DNA of 64,000 bases, taken from NCBI GenBank assembly GCA_003116975.1, contig BGKB01000120.1:62001-126000 (forward strand). Direction: 5' to 3'. The position numbers and the translations under genes were made by a program. The notes beneath the pieces were generated by a model that made no database searches, had not been told where the DNA came from, and saw nothing but the letters and a program-made list of their open reading frames with translations. Each line of letters begins with the position of its first letter. The stretch's first letter is position 1. The stretch comes from Aurantiochytrium sp. KH105 (taxonomy: Eukaryota; Sar; Bigyra; Thraustochytrida; Thraustochytriidae). This document shows, one piece after another, positions 56,201-63,589 of the stretch.

Positions 56201-58246
56201 GAGACCTCCGAGAGTGCGAAGCGATCCAGTACCAACGCTCGAAGATGTAGTGGTGCCTTCCGCAACAATGTCAATGCCTGCAAAAATAGACTTGGCAACT
56301 GCAAGACCGCCAGCGTTCATGACCGAAGCAGTCGTGGAGTCGGTGGCTTCGGTGGTGTCCTCGGTGACGACGATTCCCCCGACGTAGAGCTGCTTGGCGA
56401 CGGCCATGCCGCCTGCCGTCTTGAGAGACCCGATCGTCGAGCTCGTCGCAGCTGTGGTGGCCTTGACAACAGTTTCTCCATTGCCAAGAACGGTAAAGAC
56501 AGAGGTGGATCCTGAGGCCTGAAGATCGAGCAGGTTAAAAGTCGTCGCGGCTGTCTCTTGCGCAGTACCGAGAATGACGGAGCCCGTGTACGGCGTCCCA
56601 AATGCCGTAGCTGTTAGTGCTGGCGCGGTGAGGACACTTGACGAGATGTCAGCGCCACCTTCGTCGACCAACAAGCCGCCATCCATGACATGGATTCCGC
56701 CGACTTCGACGACAATGCCGCCCGAGTGAACATAGACTTGACCATCGCCTCGAACATCAAAGATGGCGACATCGTTGGCAAGAGCCTCGATGAACTTGAA
56801 GTCGGTGGCAGCTGCCTTGGCCGAAGTGAGCTTGAGAACGGATCCGACAAAGGCAAGACCCGTATTCTCAATGAGAAAGGTCGGTCGTGAGTCGTAGAGG
56901 ACAATCTCGTTTGTCTTGGTTGCACAATTTGAGTCACCGTAGCCTACAAAGCAGTTGCAGACGCCAGTCTCCGGGACGCATGCGCCACGGCCCGCGCATT
57001 GGCGAAATTCCTTAATGTTCGTGTTTGTGACAATGGCGATGGTGCACGAAGGCGTGGTGGCCCCCGTGACGCTGCTGGTAATACAGGAAAATAAAGAAAC
57101 GTCGGGATTACCGTCGTGCGAAAAGAGATTGTTAAAGTTGCCCGACTCCCATTCGTTGACAGTTACTGTGTAGGTCGCGCCCAGATTGGCATCGACGGAG
57201 CCGCGGCTCACAGTGACGGTCTTGAAAGACCCGTGTGACTCAAGCGCGGCTTTCATAGAAGCGTCATCGAGGGCGCTTGCGTCGGCATCAAAGCTGACGG
57301 ATTCGCCCATGAATCGCAGCGCATACGTCCCGCCAAGGGAGCCACTGGCAGCGCCGGTTGTGATGGAGAACTCGTACTCCCGTTGGTATTCATCTACGAT
57401 GGTGGCCGTTGCCGCGGTGTATCCGGATCCGCCGCTGCTGATTGTCACGGAAACGATGGCCCCGTCAGAGTCTGCAACGGCAGTGGCCACTGCACCGCTA
57501 CCGTCACCAGAGATGGTAATGACCGGGTTGTTGTAGCCCTCGCCTCCCGTGGTGACGGCAATGGCTGTGACTGCGTCTCCCGTGATTGTGACGGCGCCGA
57601 GGACAGCATCAAAGCCGGGAATAGTGTCTGGGTCGTCACCAAAGGGGCAGACACCGTACTCGCAGTTGGGTCCGTGGAATCCTCGATCGCACAAGCACGC
57701 AAAGTTGACGTTTGTCTCCCAATTTGTGTACGCTGTTCCGATGCCATCCTGGTCGCTATCGGATCCATAGGTAAGGGCAAGCTCGGAGACCTTGAGGCAG
57801 CGCCCGTGGTCGCTGCAGTCTTTGGCACAGCGAACTCGCTGGCAGGCGTCGCCGGTAAAGCCAGGGAAGCAATCGCACTCGCCTCTTTCGCGGTCACATG
57901 TCCCTGCGTTGGAGCACTCTACGGCGCCAGTGTGGGCCGTGGACACGTCAAAAGGCTTACCGCTCCATCGTGGGCCCGTGGGACATGAGCGCAGCGAGCA
58001 ATCTGTTGAGCCTTTCCAGCCAGTGAAGCAGGTACATTTGTCGCCGGCCCCGCACGAGCCTCGTTTACTACAGTCGTTTGGACAACTAGCACTTGCGACG
58101 TTTAGATGCACAAGGAAGAGAGCACTTACCAAGAGCAATGTTGTCCATCTTGCGACGACGACGGGTCGTGCTCGGGGTACTGGGCTTTGGCTTTGATTAC
58201 GAAGCCTCCTGGGGCCGGGTTGTGAATGGGATTTTACGTTTGACAT
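47279..58246 (-). CDS. Giant secreted EGF-like/repeat protein, mastigoneme-like candidate
   Basis: 3655 codons from the ATG at 58246 with an assembly gap inside. After a basic n-region, residues about 32-53 are a signal-peptide hydrophobic core (LLLVSALFLVHLNVASA), then EGF-like modules: SCPNDCSKRGSCGAGDKCTC, ECSNAGTCDRERGECDCF, KDCSDHGRCL, a YTNW...CLCDRGFHGPNCEYG module, and one more at about 415-450 (CAGRGACVPETGVCNCF). The Y-W-then-CDRG...CP-FGDDP pattern recalls stramenopile SIG1/Ocm1-type mastigoneme proteins. Residues about 590-735 are a tail-fibre-like segment. From there to about 3590 the chain is made of 57- and 53-residue repeats of the type LTNSGGDIILS...ITHA..SELQISSGGGVVVD, probably a long beta-solenoid. 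A short helical tail ends the chain. Probably an extracellular fibrous protein; the mastigoneme role is an inference. Confidence 0.8.
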   Translation of the reverse strand: MSNVKSHSQPGPRRLRNQSQSPVPRARPVVVARWTTLLLVSALFLVHLNVASASCPNDCSKRGSCGAGDKCTCFTGWKGSTDCSLRSCPTGPRWSGKPFDVSTAHTGAVECSNAGTCDRERGECDCFPGFTGDACQRVRCAKDCSDHGRCLKVSELALTYGSDSDQDGIGTAYTNWETNVNFACLCDRGFHGPNCEYGVCPFGDDPDTIPGFDAVLGAVTITGDAVTAIAVTTGGEGYNNPVITISGDGSGAVATAVADSDGAIVSVTISSGGSGYTAATATIVDEYQREYEFSITTGAASGSLGGTYALRFMGESVSFDADASALDDASMKAALESHGSFKTVTVSRGSVDANLGATYTVTVNEWESGNFNNLFSHDGNPDVSLFSCITSSVTGATTPSCTIAIVTNTNIKEFRQCAGRGACVPETGVCNCFVGYGDSNCATKTNEIVLYDSRPTFLIENTGLAFVGSVLKLTSAKAAATDFKFIEALANDVAIFDVRGDGQVYVHSGGIVVEVGGIHVMDGGLLVDEGGADISSSVLTAPALTATAFGTPYTGSVILGTAQETAATTFNLLDLQASGSTSVFTVLGNGETVVKATTAATSSTIGSLKTAGGMAVAKQLYVGGIVVTEDTTEATDSTTASVMNAGGLAVAKSIFAGIDIVAEGTTTSSSVGTGSLRTLGGLSVALDSYLGGTITATDLTDATSSTAAAVMIQGGLAVAQKSFFGDLLTVENNGIYVDAGGILVNAGGVEVTAGGLTVVAGGADITGGANVKDGLIVETGGGVIKQDGASSTAISALAESTSFADTVLDVKAARASNAAFNLITAGVGETHVPGKTITSSGTYSGVADATFTVEVTAANTYQWYKDADPATTGVALHDSPALLAEGVYITFSATSGFVTGATWTIAVVAATDVVNSAVPSASSTVFLQLDGTGDLTLSTGDVLLTRSGVQVIDHADASELQISSGGGVVVDAVTINNQAVSAVTTLDMSDDLTNSGGDIILSDTAVQQITHAHTSELQISSGGGVVVDDVTISDQAVSAVTTLDMSGHLTNSGGNIVLSSTGVQQITHVEASELQISSGGGVVVDAVTINDQAVSAVTTLDMSGDLTNSGGDIILSDTAVQQITHADTSELQISSGGGVVVDDVTISDQAVSAVTTLDMSGHLTNSGGNIVLSNTAVQQITHADTSELQISSGGGVVVDDVTISDQAVSAVTTLDMSGDLTNSGGDIILSDTAVQQITHAHTSELQISSGGGVVVDAVTINDQAVSAVTTLDMSGDLTNSGGDIILSDTAVQQITHADTSELQISSGGGVVVDDVTISDQAVSAVTTLDMSGHLTNSGGNIVLSNTAVQQITHVDTSELQISSGGGVVVDDVTISDQAVSAVTTLDMSGDLTNSGGDIIFSDTAVQQITHAHTSELQISSGGGVVVDAVTINDQAVSAVTTLDMSGDLTNSGGDIILSDTAVQQITHADTSELQISSGGGVVVDDVTISDQAVSAVTTLDMSGHLTNSGGNIVLSNTAAQQITHADTSELQISSGGGVVVDAVTINDQAVSAVTSLGMSGDLSNTAGDILLQSSNAQSITHSGSAGQDLFISSGGNVDVESVRFNTNAVSEVSTLAMTNDLTMSADTASIIHSGATSLTITSQTGEVIIEGVTMTSQALDSVADLTMSGTFTNTGGDLLLSSSSAQAITHSGGAGQDLSISSDGNVDVEGVRFNTNAVTMSGALTNSAGNILLSSTSAQAITHTGGAGQDLSIGSNGNVNVEGVLFNTNAMSEVSTLAMTGDLTLSAAAATITHSGATSLTIISSSGPVVVEGVTMSSQALSDVTDITMTGDLTNSVGDILLTSGSAQSISHTGAGGADLSISSGGNVDIEGVLFNTDAVTMSGDLTNSAGDILLTSSAAQAITHTGAAAADLSISSGGNVNVEGVLFNTNAVTMSGDLTNSAGDILLTSSVAQAITHTGAAAADLSISSGGNVDIQGVLFNGNAMSAVSTLAMTGDLTLSAAAATITHSGATSLTIISTNGPVIVEGVTMSSQALSAVTDVTMTGDLTSSVGDILLTSTSAQAITHSGGAAQDLSISSNGNVDIEGVLFNTDAVTMSGDLTNSAGDILLTSSAAQAITHTGAAAADLSISSGGNVNVEGVLFNTNAVTMSGDLTNSAGDILLTSSAAQAITHTGAAAADLSISSGGNVNVEGVLFNTNAVSMSGALTNSAGDILLTSSAAQAITHTGAAAADLSISSGGNVDIQGVLFNGNAMSAVSTLAMTGDLTLSAAAATITHSGATSLTIISTNGPVIVEGVTMSSQALSAVTDVTMTGDLTNSVGDILLTSTSAQAITHSGGAAQDLSXXXXXXXXXXXXXXXXXXXXXXXXXXXXXXXXXXXXXXXXXXXXXXXXXXXXXXXXXXXXXXXXXXXXXXXXXXXXXXXXXXXXXXXXXXXXXXXXXXXXXXXXXXXXXXXXXXXXXXXXXXXXXXXXXXXXXXXXXXXXXXXXXXXXXXXXXXXXXXXXXXXXXXXXXXXXXXXXXXXXXXXXXXXXXXXXXXXXXXXXXXXXXLISSAAQAITHTGAAAADLSISSGGNVDIQGVLFNGNAMSAVSTLAMTGDLTLSAAAATITHSGATSLTIISTNGPVIVEGVTMSSQALSAVTDVTMTGDLTNSVGDILLTSGSAQSISHTGAGGADLSISSGGNVDIEGVLFNTDAVTMSGDLTNSAGDILLTSSAAQAITHTGAAAADLSISSGGNVDIQGVLFNGNAMSAVSTLAMTGDLTLSAAAATITHSGATSLTIISTNGPVIVEGVTMSSQALSAVTDVTMTGDLTSSVGDILLTSTSAQAITHSGGAAQDLSIGSDGNVNVEGVLFNTNAVTMSGDLTNSAGDILLTSSAAQAITHTGAAAADLSISSGGNVNVEGVLFNTNAVTMSGDLTNSAGDILLTSSAAQAITHTGAAAADLSISSGGNVNVEGVLFNTNAVTMSGDLTNSAGDILLTSSAAQAITHTGAAAADLSISSGGNVDIQGVLFNGNAMSAVSTLAMTGDLTLSAAAATITHSGATSLTIISTNGPVIVEGVTMSSQALSAVTDVTMTGDLTNSVGDILLTSTSAQAITHSGGAAQDLSISSSGNVNVEGVLFNTNAVAAVSTLGMTSDLTNSGGDIVLSASAVQAISHAHASELQISSGGGVVVDSVTIASQAVSAITTLGMSGDLTNSGGDIVLSASAVQAISHAHASELQISSGGGVVVDSVTIASQAVSAVTTLGMSGDLTNSGGNVVLSASAVQTISHAHASELQISSGGGVVVDSVTIASQAVSAITTLGMSGDLTNSGGDIVLSASAVQAISHAHASELQISSGGGVVVDSVTIASQAVSAVTTLGMSGDLTNSGGDIVLSASAVQAISHAHASELQISSGGGVVVDSVTIASQAVSAITTLGMSGDLTNSAGNIVLGSSSAQTITHSGGVGQDLSISSGGNVNVEGALFNGNALSAVSTLAMTDDLTLSKAAASITHSGATSLTISSGSDVIVNGVTMNSGAISGLTTLATSDDVTLSKAVAAITHSGATSLTIASTSGTVAVEDVIFTGQAISNVATLSVGGNQVIGSQQAAVADISTTYDPGATTISSLTFSATPTQAEVEALRDECQNLRDWLNEAMTQVNDLLAKTRTHGLIAT
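47940..48840 (-). repeat. C-terminal block of 171-bp (57-residue) repeats
   Basis: Five near-identical 171-bp units coding LTNSGGDIVLSASAVQAISH, HASELQISSGGGVVVDSVTI, ASQAVSA-V/ITTLGMSGD. They are the same family as the block at 53560-55400, but all five carry AHASELQ rather than the HTSELQ/DTSELQ alternation there. Confidence 0.9.
48920..53100 (-). repeat. Middle block of 159-bp (53-residue) repeats with higher-order units
   Basis: Units code LTNSAGDILLTSSAAQAITH, TGAAAADLSISSGGNVNVEG, VLFNTNAVTMSGD. Exact spacing of marker sequences (CCTGACATGG at 49341, 49500, 49659) gives 159 bp. Longer blocks start with ATGCTGAG/ATACTCAG at 48921, 49725, 50211 and 51213, and the intervals 804 and 486 equal 486+159n, so units are gained or lost in whole numbers. 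Confidence 0.9.
50600..51212. other. Assembly gap of 613 N inside the giant repeat gene
   Basis: A run of 613 N interrupts the 159-bp repeat array. The frame is open on both sides, and 613 keeps the frame, but the length is probably a scaffolding estimate (see findings). Confidence 0.95.
53560..55400 (-). repeat. N-terminal block of 171-bp repeats with a 513-bp higher-order period
   Basis: Ten to eleven 171-bp units. The marker TCAAGCGTCG lies at 53748, 54261 and 55116, i.e. 3 x 171 and 5 x 171 apart. Units cycle in threes: GHLTNSGGNIVLSNTAVQQ, GDLTNSGGDIILSDTAVQQ with HTSELQ, then the same with DTSELQ. Confidence 0.9.
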
Positions 58247-59094
58247 TGTGAGAAAGAAGCGCGCCTGTCAAGCAAGACTTGCCAGCACGTTTTGGGCGGG
58301 CGGGTAAGTTTCCGCGCGAGCCCCAACCCCTCCCGACACCCGCGTCGGGAATTTGCGCTCTTTGTTCGTTTGCGTCGAGGACCGGCACGTCCCACGTCGT
58401 TTCCAACTTTGTCACTCGTCTCGTCCCCTTGCTGAGCTGAGCTCGTGAGCGAGCGAACGGGCTCGAGAGCGCGTGAACGATTAGGCGAGTGAGATGGCGG
58501 GCGATGAAGCTCGCGTGCGCTCGACTCACCCTTTGGTTCGCTTTGTGCAGGCAGCCGGAACTCGGGCTCGCTCGAGTGGCGGCCTCGTTAAAAAGGAGTC
58601 CCACGTGCCGTCGTCTTTCCTAGAGATGCGTTGGCGAGGCTGTTCCCAACGTCGGCGAGCGACCGTCGGCGAGCGGCGCGAGCTAAGCCCTTCGCGCGCG
58701 AGCTGCAGCGTCCGCACGCTCGCACGCTCGCCCGCACGCTCGCCCGCACGCGCGCCTTGCCTCTCTCTACGCGCCCTGATTTTGCCACAAGCAACCTTTG
58801 CAGGCGCAAGGCTCGGGGCTGGGACCTGCGCAACGCATTTTGTAAACGACGGGCCAACGGTCACGAGGTTCTCCTTTTCCCCTCGTTCCCTGCAACTTTA
58901 GCGAGGTGTGGCTGAACGAGAGAGAGAACAGGACAAAAGAAGAAAGGGACAGCGGCACGGTTGCGGCGGGCCTAGCCTTCGAACTTTGAAAGAAAGCTCG
59001 AGGGGAGATGTGGATCTGCTTGGATAGTAGAAGGTGGTCGTTCTGGTATCTTTGTGCCAGGTGGCTGGTCATGGCTGCATGCATGTAAATGTAT

Positions 59095-59128
59095 GGCAGT
59101 GGCAGTGGCAGTGGCAGTGGCAGTGGCA
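59095..59128 (+). repeat. GGCAGT hexanucleotide repeat
   Basis: Five to six GGCAGT units. Confidence 0.85.
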
Positions 59129-59196
59129 TTACAGTGTGGTTTGGAGCAGGAAACCAGCTTAGATTCTCATCAAATCTAGACCGCCTGGGCTACTCG

Positions 59197-59197
<1 letters not shown>

Positions 59198-59227
<30 letters not shown>
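59198..59227 (+). repeat. CTTG tetranucleotide repeat
   Basis: About seven CTTG units. The same motif recurs at about 63357-63375. Confidence 0.85.
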
Positions 59228-59694
59228 GTAGGTTGCTTTATTTGATTGCTTTGTTTGCTTACTTTGACTGCTTGCGTACTTAGTTGCCTGCATACTTGCA
59301 TATATGTCAGGATCGAGAGCGCTGCCGACCGATCTTCTTCCATTTTGCTGGTATGAAATAGATGGAGCTTGGGATAAAGTGCGGAGAAGAGAAGGAGTGA
59401 CGTTGTCACGCAACAACATGCTCAGCAGACGATTCTCTGACTCGGGAAAAAGTTCACAGCCTTGTTTCCGAGCGAGACTGTGAGATGAAAAAGGAAAAAG
59501 AAAAAGGAAACAAAGCTGAGGAGACGAACAGCATGATTCGCTTCAAAAGAAAAATTATCAAATTGATGCGCCGACTTTCAAGCAGTATCTTCTCGAGCCT
59601 GCGTCAGCAGAGTTTTTTTCTTTTTCTTTTTTTCCTCGACGAAAAGTCCTTTCACACGACCTCTGTGTCATGTGCTCATCACCATGCATGTATG

Positions 59695-59751
59695 CAAGTA
59701 AGCAAGCAACAAAGCAACAAAGCAACATAGCAACATAGCAACAAAGCAAGT
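59695..59751 (+). repeat. AGCAACA-type repeat
   Basis: A degenerate run of AGCAACA/AGCAACAT units, each 8 to 9 bases. Confidence 0.7.
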
Positions 59752-60280
59752 AGTCTCACAACAAGCAGGACAGGACCTCCCCACAAGGCAGAGCTCTCAC
59801 CACGTCGTCACTCCTTCCCCTTTGTCTCGCTCTCCCTTCTCCCCCACCTTGCCTTTGCCGCTACTTCTTCTTCTCACAGCCCGTCGCTGTACGAGTCAGC
59901 CACGCCCAGCGAGATGGACCACCTCTGACTCTGTGAGCTCTATAATGCCATACCTCTGCACAGTTCCTTCCCCCCCCTCTCCGAAAAATCCAAAAACGCC
60001 AGCCCACCACCCACCCTCCCACCCGCCACTCCACTCCACTTCAAGTTCCTCTCCAAGTCGGCGCAGCGCAGCTCCTGCAGCTCCTGCAGCTGCTCCTCCT
60101 CGCCGGCCTTGTTCGCGACCCCGTCGCAAGCCGCTTTCAGCGCCGGGGCTCAGCGTCGCGCCCCAGCCTGTGATCTTCCACGGCGACCAGCCCCCGCCGC
60201 TGCTGGCAGCTGCTGCTGCTGCTGCAGCTGCTGCGCCAAGCTCGTCGACGCCTCGCGCGAGCTGCTCCGCTTCGCCGGGC

Positions 60281-60316
60281 CTCTCCAAGGCGCTCTCCAA
60301 GGCGCTCTCCAAGGCG
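60281..60316 (+). repeat. Three 12-bp tandem repeats
   Basis: Three exact copies of CTCTCCAAGGCG. They are in frame with each other, so they could code a repeated tetrapeptide, but no gene is convincing here. Confidence 0.85.
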
Positions 60317-61214
60317 CCTTTATCACCCCTGCACCGGCACCGGGCTGCAGCTGCTGTGCATGGGCTGCAGCTGCTGCTGCTGCTTGTGCAGCCTGCACGA
60401 TGGCGCCAACACGTTTTGAAGACTTGCGCGATCACCGCCGCTGCACGGAGTCCCTCCCTCCCTGCCCCAGCCAGCGGCAGCCGGGTCAGGCGCTCCTCCG
60501 AACCCTTCTTTCTGCAGGCGGCAGCCAAGCTTCTCCGAGTCACTCGCGCTCTTCAGCAGCTCGCGCTCGCGTCGCGATCACGACGGAGCCGCAGCGGCGC
60601 GAGGCTTGCTTCGGAGCGGCCCTCGAATCGCGCGGCCGCCGGGCAGTAAGTAAGACGCCGATGAGTCGCGGCGAGCTGCAGTTAGAACTTTTTTCCATCA
60701 AGACTAAGTAACAACCACCTTCTGGCTTCTGTCGTGCGTGCGTGCGTGCGTGCAGTGAGCAACGATCGATCGATCGGTGCGCCAGGCCCCGCGCCTCTCG
60801 CGGCTCCTGGTCGTGACGAGGACGGCAGCCAGCGCAGCGTCGCGGCTGCCGCCGCCAGTGGTGTGGCTTGATTGAGGCCCAGGATCACCGCTCGTCACGA
60901 GTCCACGAAATCTTCTTTTTCGCCAACGAAGCCGACCGTGTGCATGCTGCATTGGCCCTACTGCTGCAGCAAGGGCAAACAGCGGCGGTTCGCAGTCGCC
61001 ATTCCAAGCTTGCCGTAGCGTCGGCCGAGAGAAGAAAGCAAGCCTGCATTCGATTTCCGTCCCGCCAGCACGACGCGTTCTTCATTTTACTTTATTTCTT
61101 TTTATTGTCCTGCTTTCTTCGCTGTCGCTGGAGTGGCAACTTGCAGTTGCCCTCCGGCTCGCTTCAAGTTTCGAATTCTGCCGCCAGTGCAGGCAGTTTA
61201 TACGTTTATTCTTT

Positions 61215-61298
61215 GTCAGTCAGTCTGTCTGTCAGTCTGTCAGTCTGTCAGTCTGTCTGTCAGTCTGTCTGTCNNNNNNNNNNNNNNNNNNNNNNNNN

Positions 61299-61366
<68 letters not shown>
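61215..61366 (+). repeat. TCTG tetranucleotide microsatellite with a 25-N gap
   Basis: A TCTG array with occasional TCAG variants at the left end. N at 61274-61298 mark an unresolved part. After the gap about 17 perfect TCTG units follow. The true length is probably polymorphic. Confidence 0.9.
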
Positions 61367-61367
<1 letters not shown>

Positions 61368-61847
61368 TGGCTTTGCTCGTTGTCGGTGCGGTTTGGTGCG
61401 GTGCGGTGTGGCTGGTGGATTTCAAACTTTTCTCTTTTTCTCTAGAAAAAAAATGAAAGATAGAAGGAAAGAAGCGCAGCGGCCACGGAAGGTATCCTGC
61501 CTCGGACCTGCAGTCTGTCGCTCCCGCGCCGCGTGCCAGCGCTCGGCTTCTCCGCCTGTCTGCGCCTGCTTGCCTGCCTGTGCCTGTCTGCCTGTGCCTG
61601 CGTCGGGGCGGGGACAGCGAGCGCGGGGGCCGAGCGCGCGGGCCCGTGCCATGACGCGCCGCGGCGCTGGCGTCGATCGATGCGCAATACCACGCGCATG
61701 ACGCAAACCCGCAGCGCGCTGAACAAACCCCTGCATCGGGCCCCTTCGGGGACGCTGCGCAGGAGCCCCCACTATGGCCGCCACGAGGACGCTGCGGGCG
61801 GCTGCGGACTGGGGCGCCGTTGGCAGTGCAGCTGCCTCGCCCGCCCT

Positions 61848-61912
61848 CGCTCGCTCGCTCGCTCGAAAAAGTTTCGGCCAGCCGGCCAGCCAGCCAGCCA
61901 GCCAGCCAGCTA
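61848..61912 (+). repeat. GCTC and CCAG microsatellites
   Basis: Several GCTC units (about 61848-61865) followed after a short gap by about nine CCAG units. Confidence 0.8.
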
Positions 61913-62852
61913 GCCAACGAGGACAAACGAGACGCGCGCCTTTTGTCGCTGCTGTTGCCTTGGCAGTGCCATGGCTCCTGGGCGGACCCTCGTGTCCACC
62001 GGCGTTCGACACGAAGCAACTCCAATAGGGATAGATATTTCTCCTGTGCGAGCCAAATGCAGCGAGGAACTGAGCCTGTCATCACCCAAAATCTCGCGCT
62101 GGCTGGTCTGAAACAATACAAACAAGCCTCGAGCGGCGGGTAGACATTCGGGTTTTCGCCAACGATGGAGACACGGTTGACATCAGTTGGGTCTCCTCCG
62201 GCCAGCCACTCAGCCCCTGCCAGCTGCAGCAGGCTGCAAGTTATCGCAGCAGCAGCAGCAGCAGCCAGCCGTTTATTGATGATCCAAAGTCAAGCGTCCA
62301 TACTTACCTTTTGCGTGGCCAACCTGACAGCATAAATAAAGCTTCTTCATCTTTGCTGCCTGTTGCCACTCCCATGTACTAGATAGATACAAGTTCGGGA
62401 TTGGGCTCCTCACGCCGCGATCCTCCACCAGGAACTCCCACACCCCTCTCTTCTCCACTGCCCCCTGCGTTCCGCAGTGGCGCACTTCTTCGCGTACATG
62501 CAACAGCCGCGCTGCGGGCCGCCGTGGCCAGCGCAGCTGTGTGCTTCCCGCGGATTTGAAAACAAGTTCCTGCCTGCCAGTCTGACTGCCTCGAGCCGCA
62601 AAACCCCGCCTCGCCTCGCCTCGCCTCGCCTTGCTCCTCCCGGCCGCGCCCGCCCCGCTTCGCTCTTCCTCGCCCCGCTTCGATTCCCCTGGCCTCGCCC
62701 CTCTCCTCTCGCGCTGCGTCGCACGTCGGTCACAGGTCGCGGGGGGAGGCTGCCTGCGCTGGAATGCGAGGCCTCCTCTTCCTTTCGTTTTCTCTTCCCC
62801 TCGCCCCGCCGATCGCGACCTCGCCGACGACACCGGCCGCCGCCGCTCCCGC

Positions 62853-62884
62853 CGCTCGCTCGCTCGCTCGCTCGCTCGCTCGAT
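62853..62884 (+). repeat. GCTC tetranucleotide repeat
   Basis: About seven GCTC units. Confidence 0.8.
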
Positions 62885-63539
62885 CGACAGCCGCCTCGGC
62901 CTTCTGTCGCCGCTCGATGCGCGCGCGAGGATCGAAAGTCCTCCACGCCGAGCCCGAGAGACCGCAAGAATGAATCCTGAGCGAGAGAGAAAAGATAATC
63001 GCTCGGTCGCTCGATCCATCGGCGCCAGTTTGTCGCTGCACGCAGAGACCGACCGGCCGGCCGCCCGCGACCGACAGCCAGCCGGGTGCACACGCGCCCC
63101 GCCGCTCCTCGCCCCGCCGCGCCTTCCCTGCGCGCGAGGGCTGGCCGCCGCGCCGCTTCCACGCGCGCTGAGCCGCCGCCGCCCGAGCTGTGCTGAGCTG
63201 CGCTGAGCTGAGCTGCGCCGCGCCGCGTCTGAACGCCGAGGGCTCGAAGCCGCGCGCAGAAAGGACGCGCGGGGCGTCGAATCCTTGTTGTTCTTCTTCC
63301 TCCCTGCGCCGCGCGCGTCCTTGCTTCCTTGTATCCTGCCTCCTTCCTCATTTCTTTCTTGCTTGCTTGCTTGCGCGCCGAGTCAACTCAGCTCAACTCA
63401 ACGACGCCGCGTCGCGCTGGAGGGGAGAAGGAGGAAGGAAGCAGAGACCCCGAGCTCGGCCCGCGCGGCAAATTCGCGGCGAGCGGCAGCAGACCCGAAA
63501 CAACAAGCAACTCTGCCCGACTCGCAAGCACAAGCCGGC

Positions 63540-63589
63540 AAGCAGACAGCAAGCAGCAGCAAGCAGCAAGCAGCAAGCAAGCAAGCAAG
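63540..63589 (+). repeat. AGC/AAGC repeats directly before the sterol methyltransferase start codon
   Basis: AGC and AAGC units run right up to the ATG at 63590, giving AAGCAAGCAAGCAAG before it. Such a leader is free of upstream ATG codons and of strong secondary structure. Confidence 0.6.

Larger units (their letters stand above)
58247..63589. other. Gene-poor 5.3-kb region between divergent genes
   Basis: Lies between the start of the giant gene (-) and the sterol methyltransferase (+), so it holds both promoters. The rest shows overlapping GC-rich frames on both strands (for example 59822-60649 and 59896-60543), rich in Ala, Ser, Arg and Pro with no motif I recognise. It is unusually full of 4- to 12-bp tandem repeats, listed separately, and has a 25-N gap. 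I cannot exclude a short or degraded gene. Confidence 0.4.

Noticed and set aside
59822-60649. Overlapping frames on both strands (275 and 215 codons)
   Set aside because: The products are Pro/Ser/Ala/Arg-rich without motifs, and several frames are equally open, as expected in GC-rich repetitive DNA.
61240-62121. Minus-strand frame across the TCTG array and N gap
   Set aside because: It is a tetranucleotide repeat read in frame (TDRQ-type repeats). The gap and lack of motif argue against a gene.
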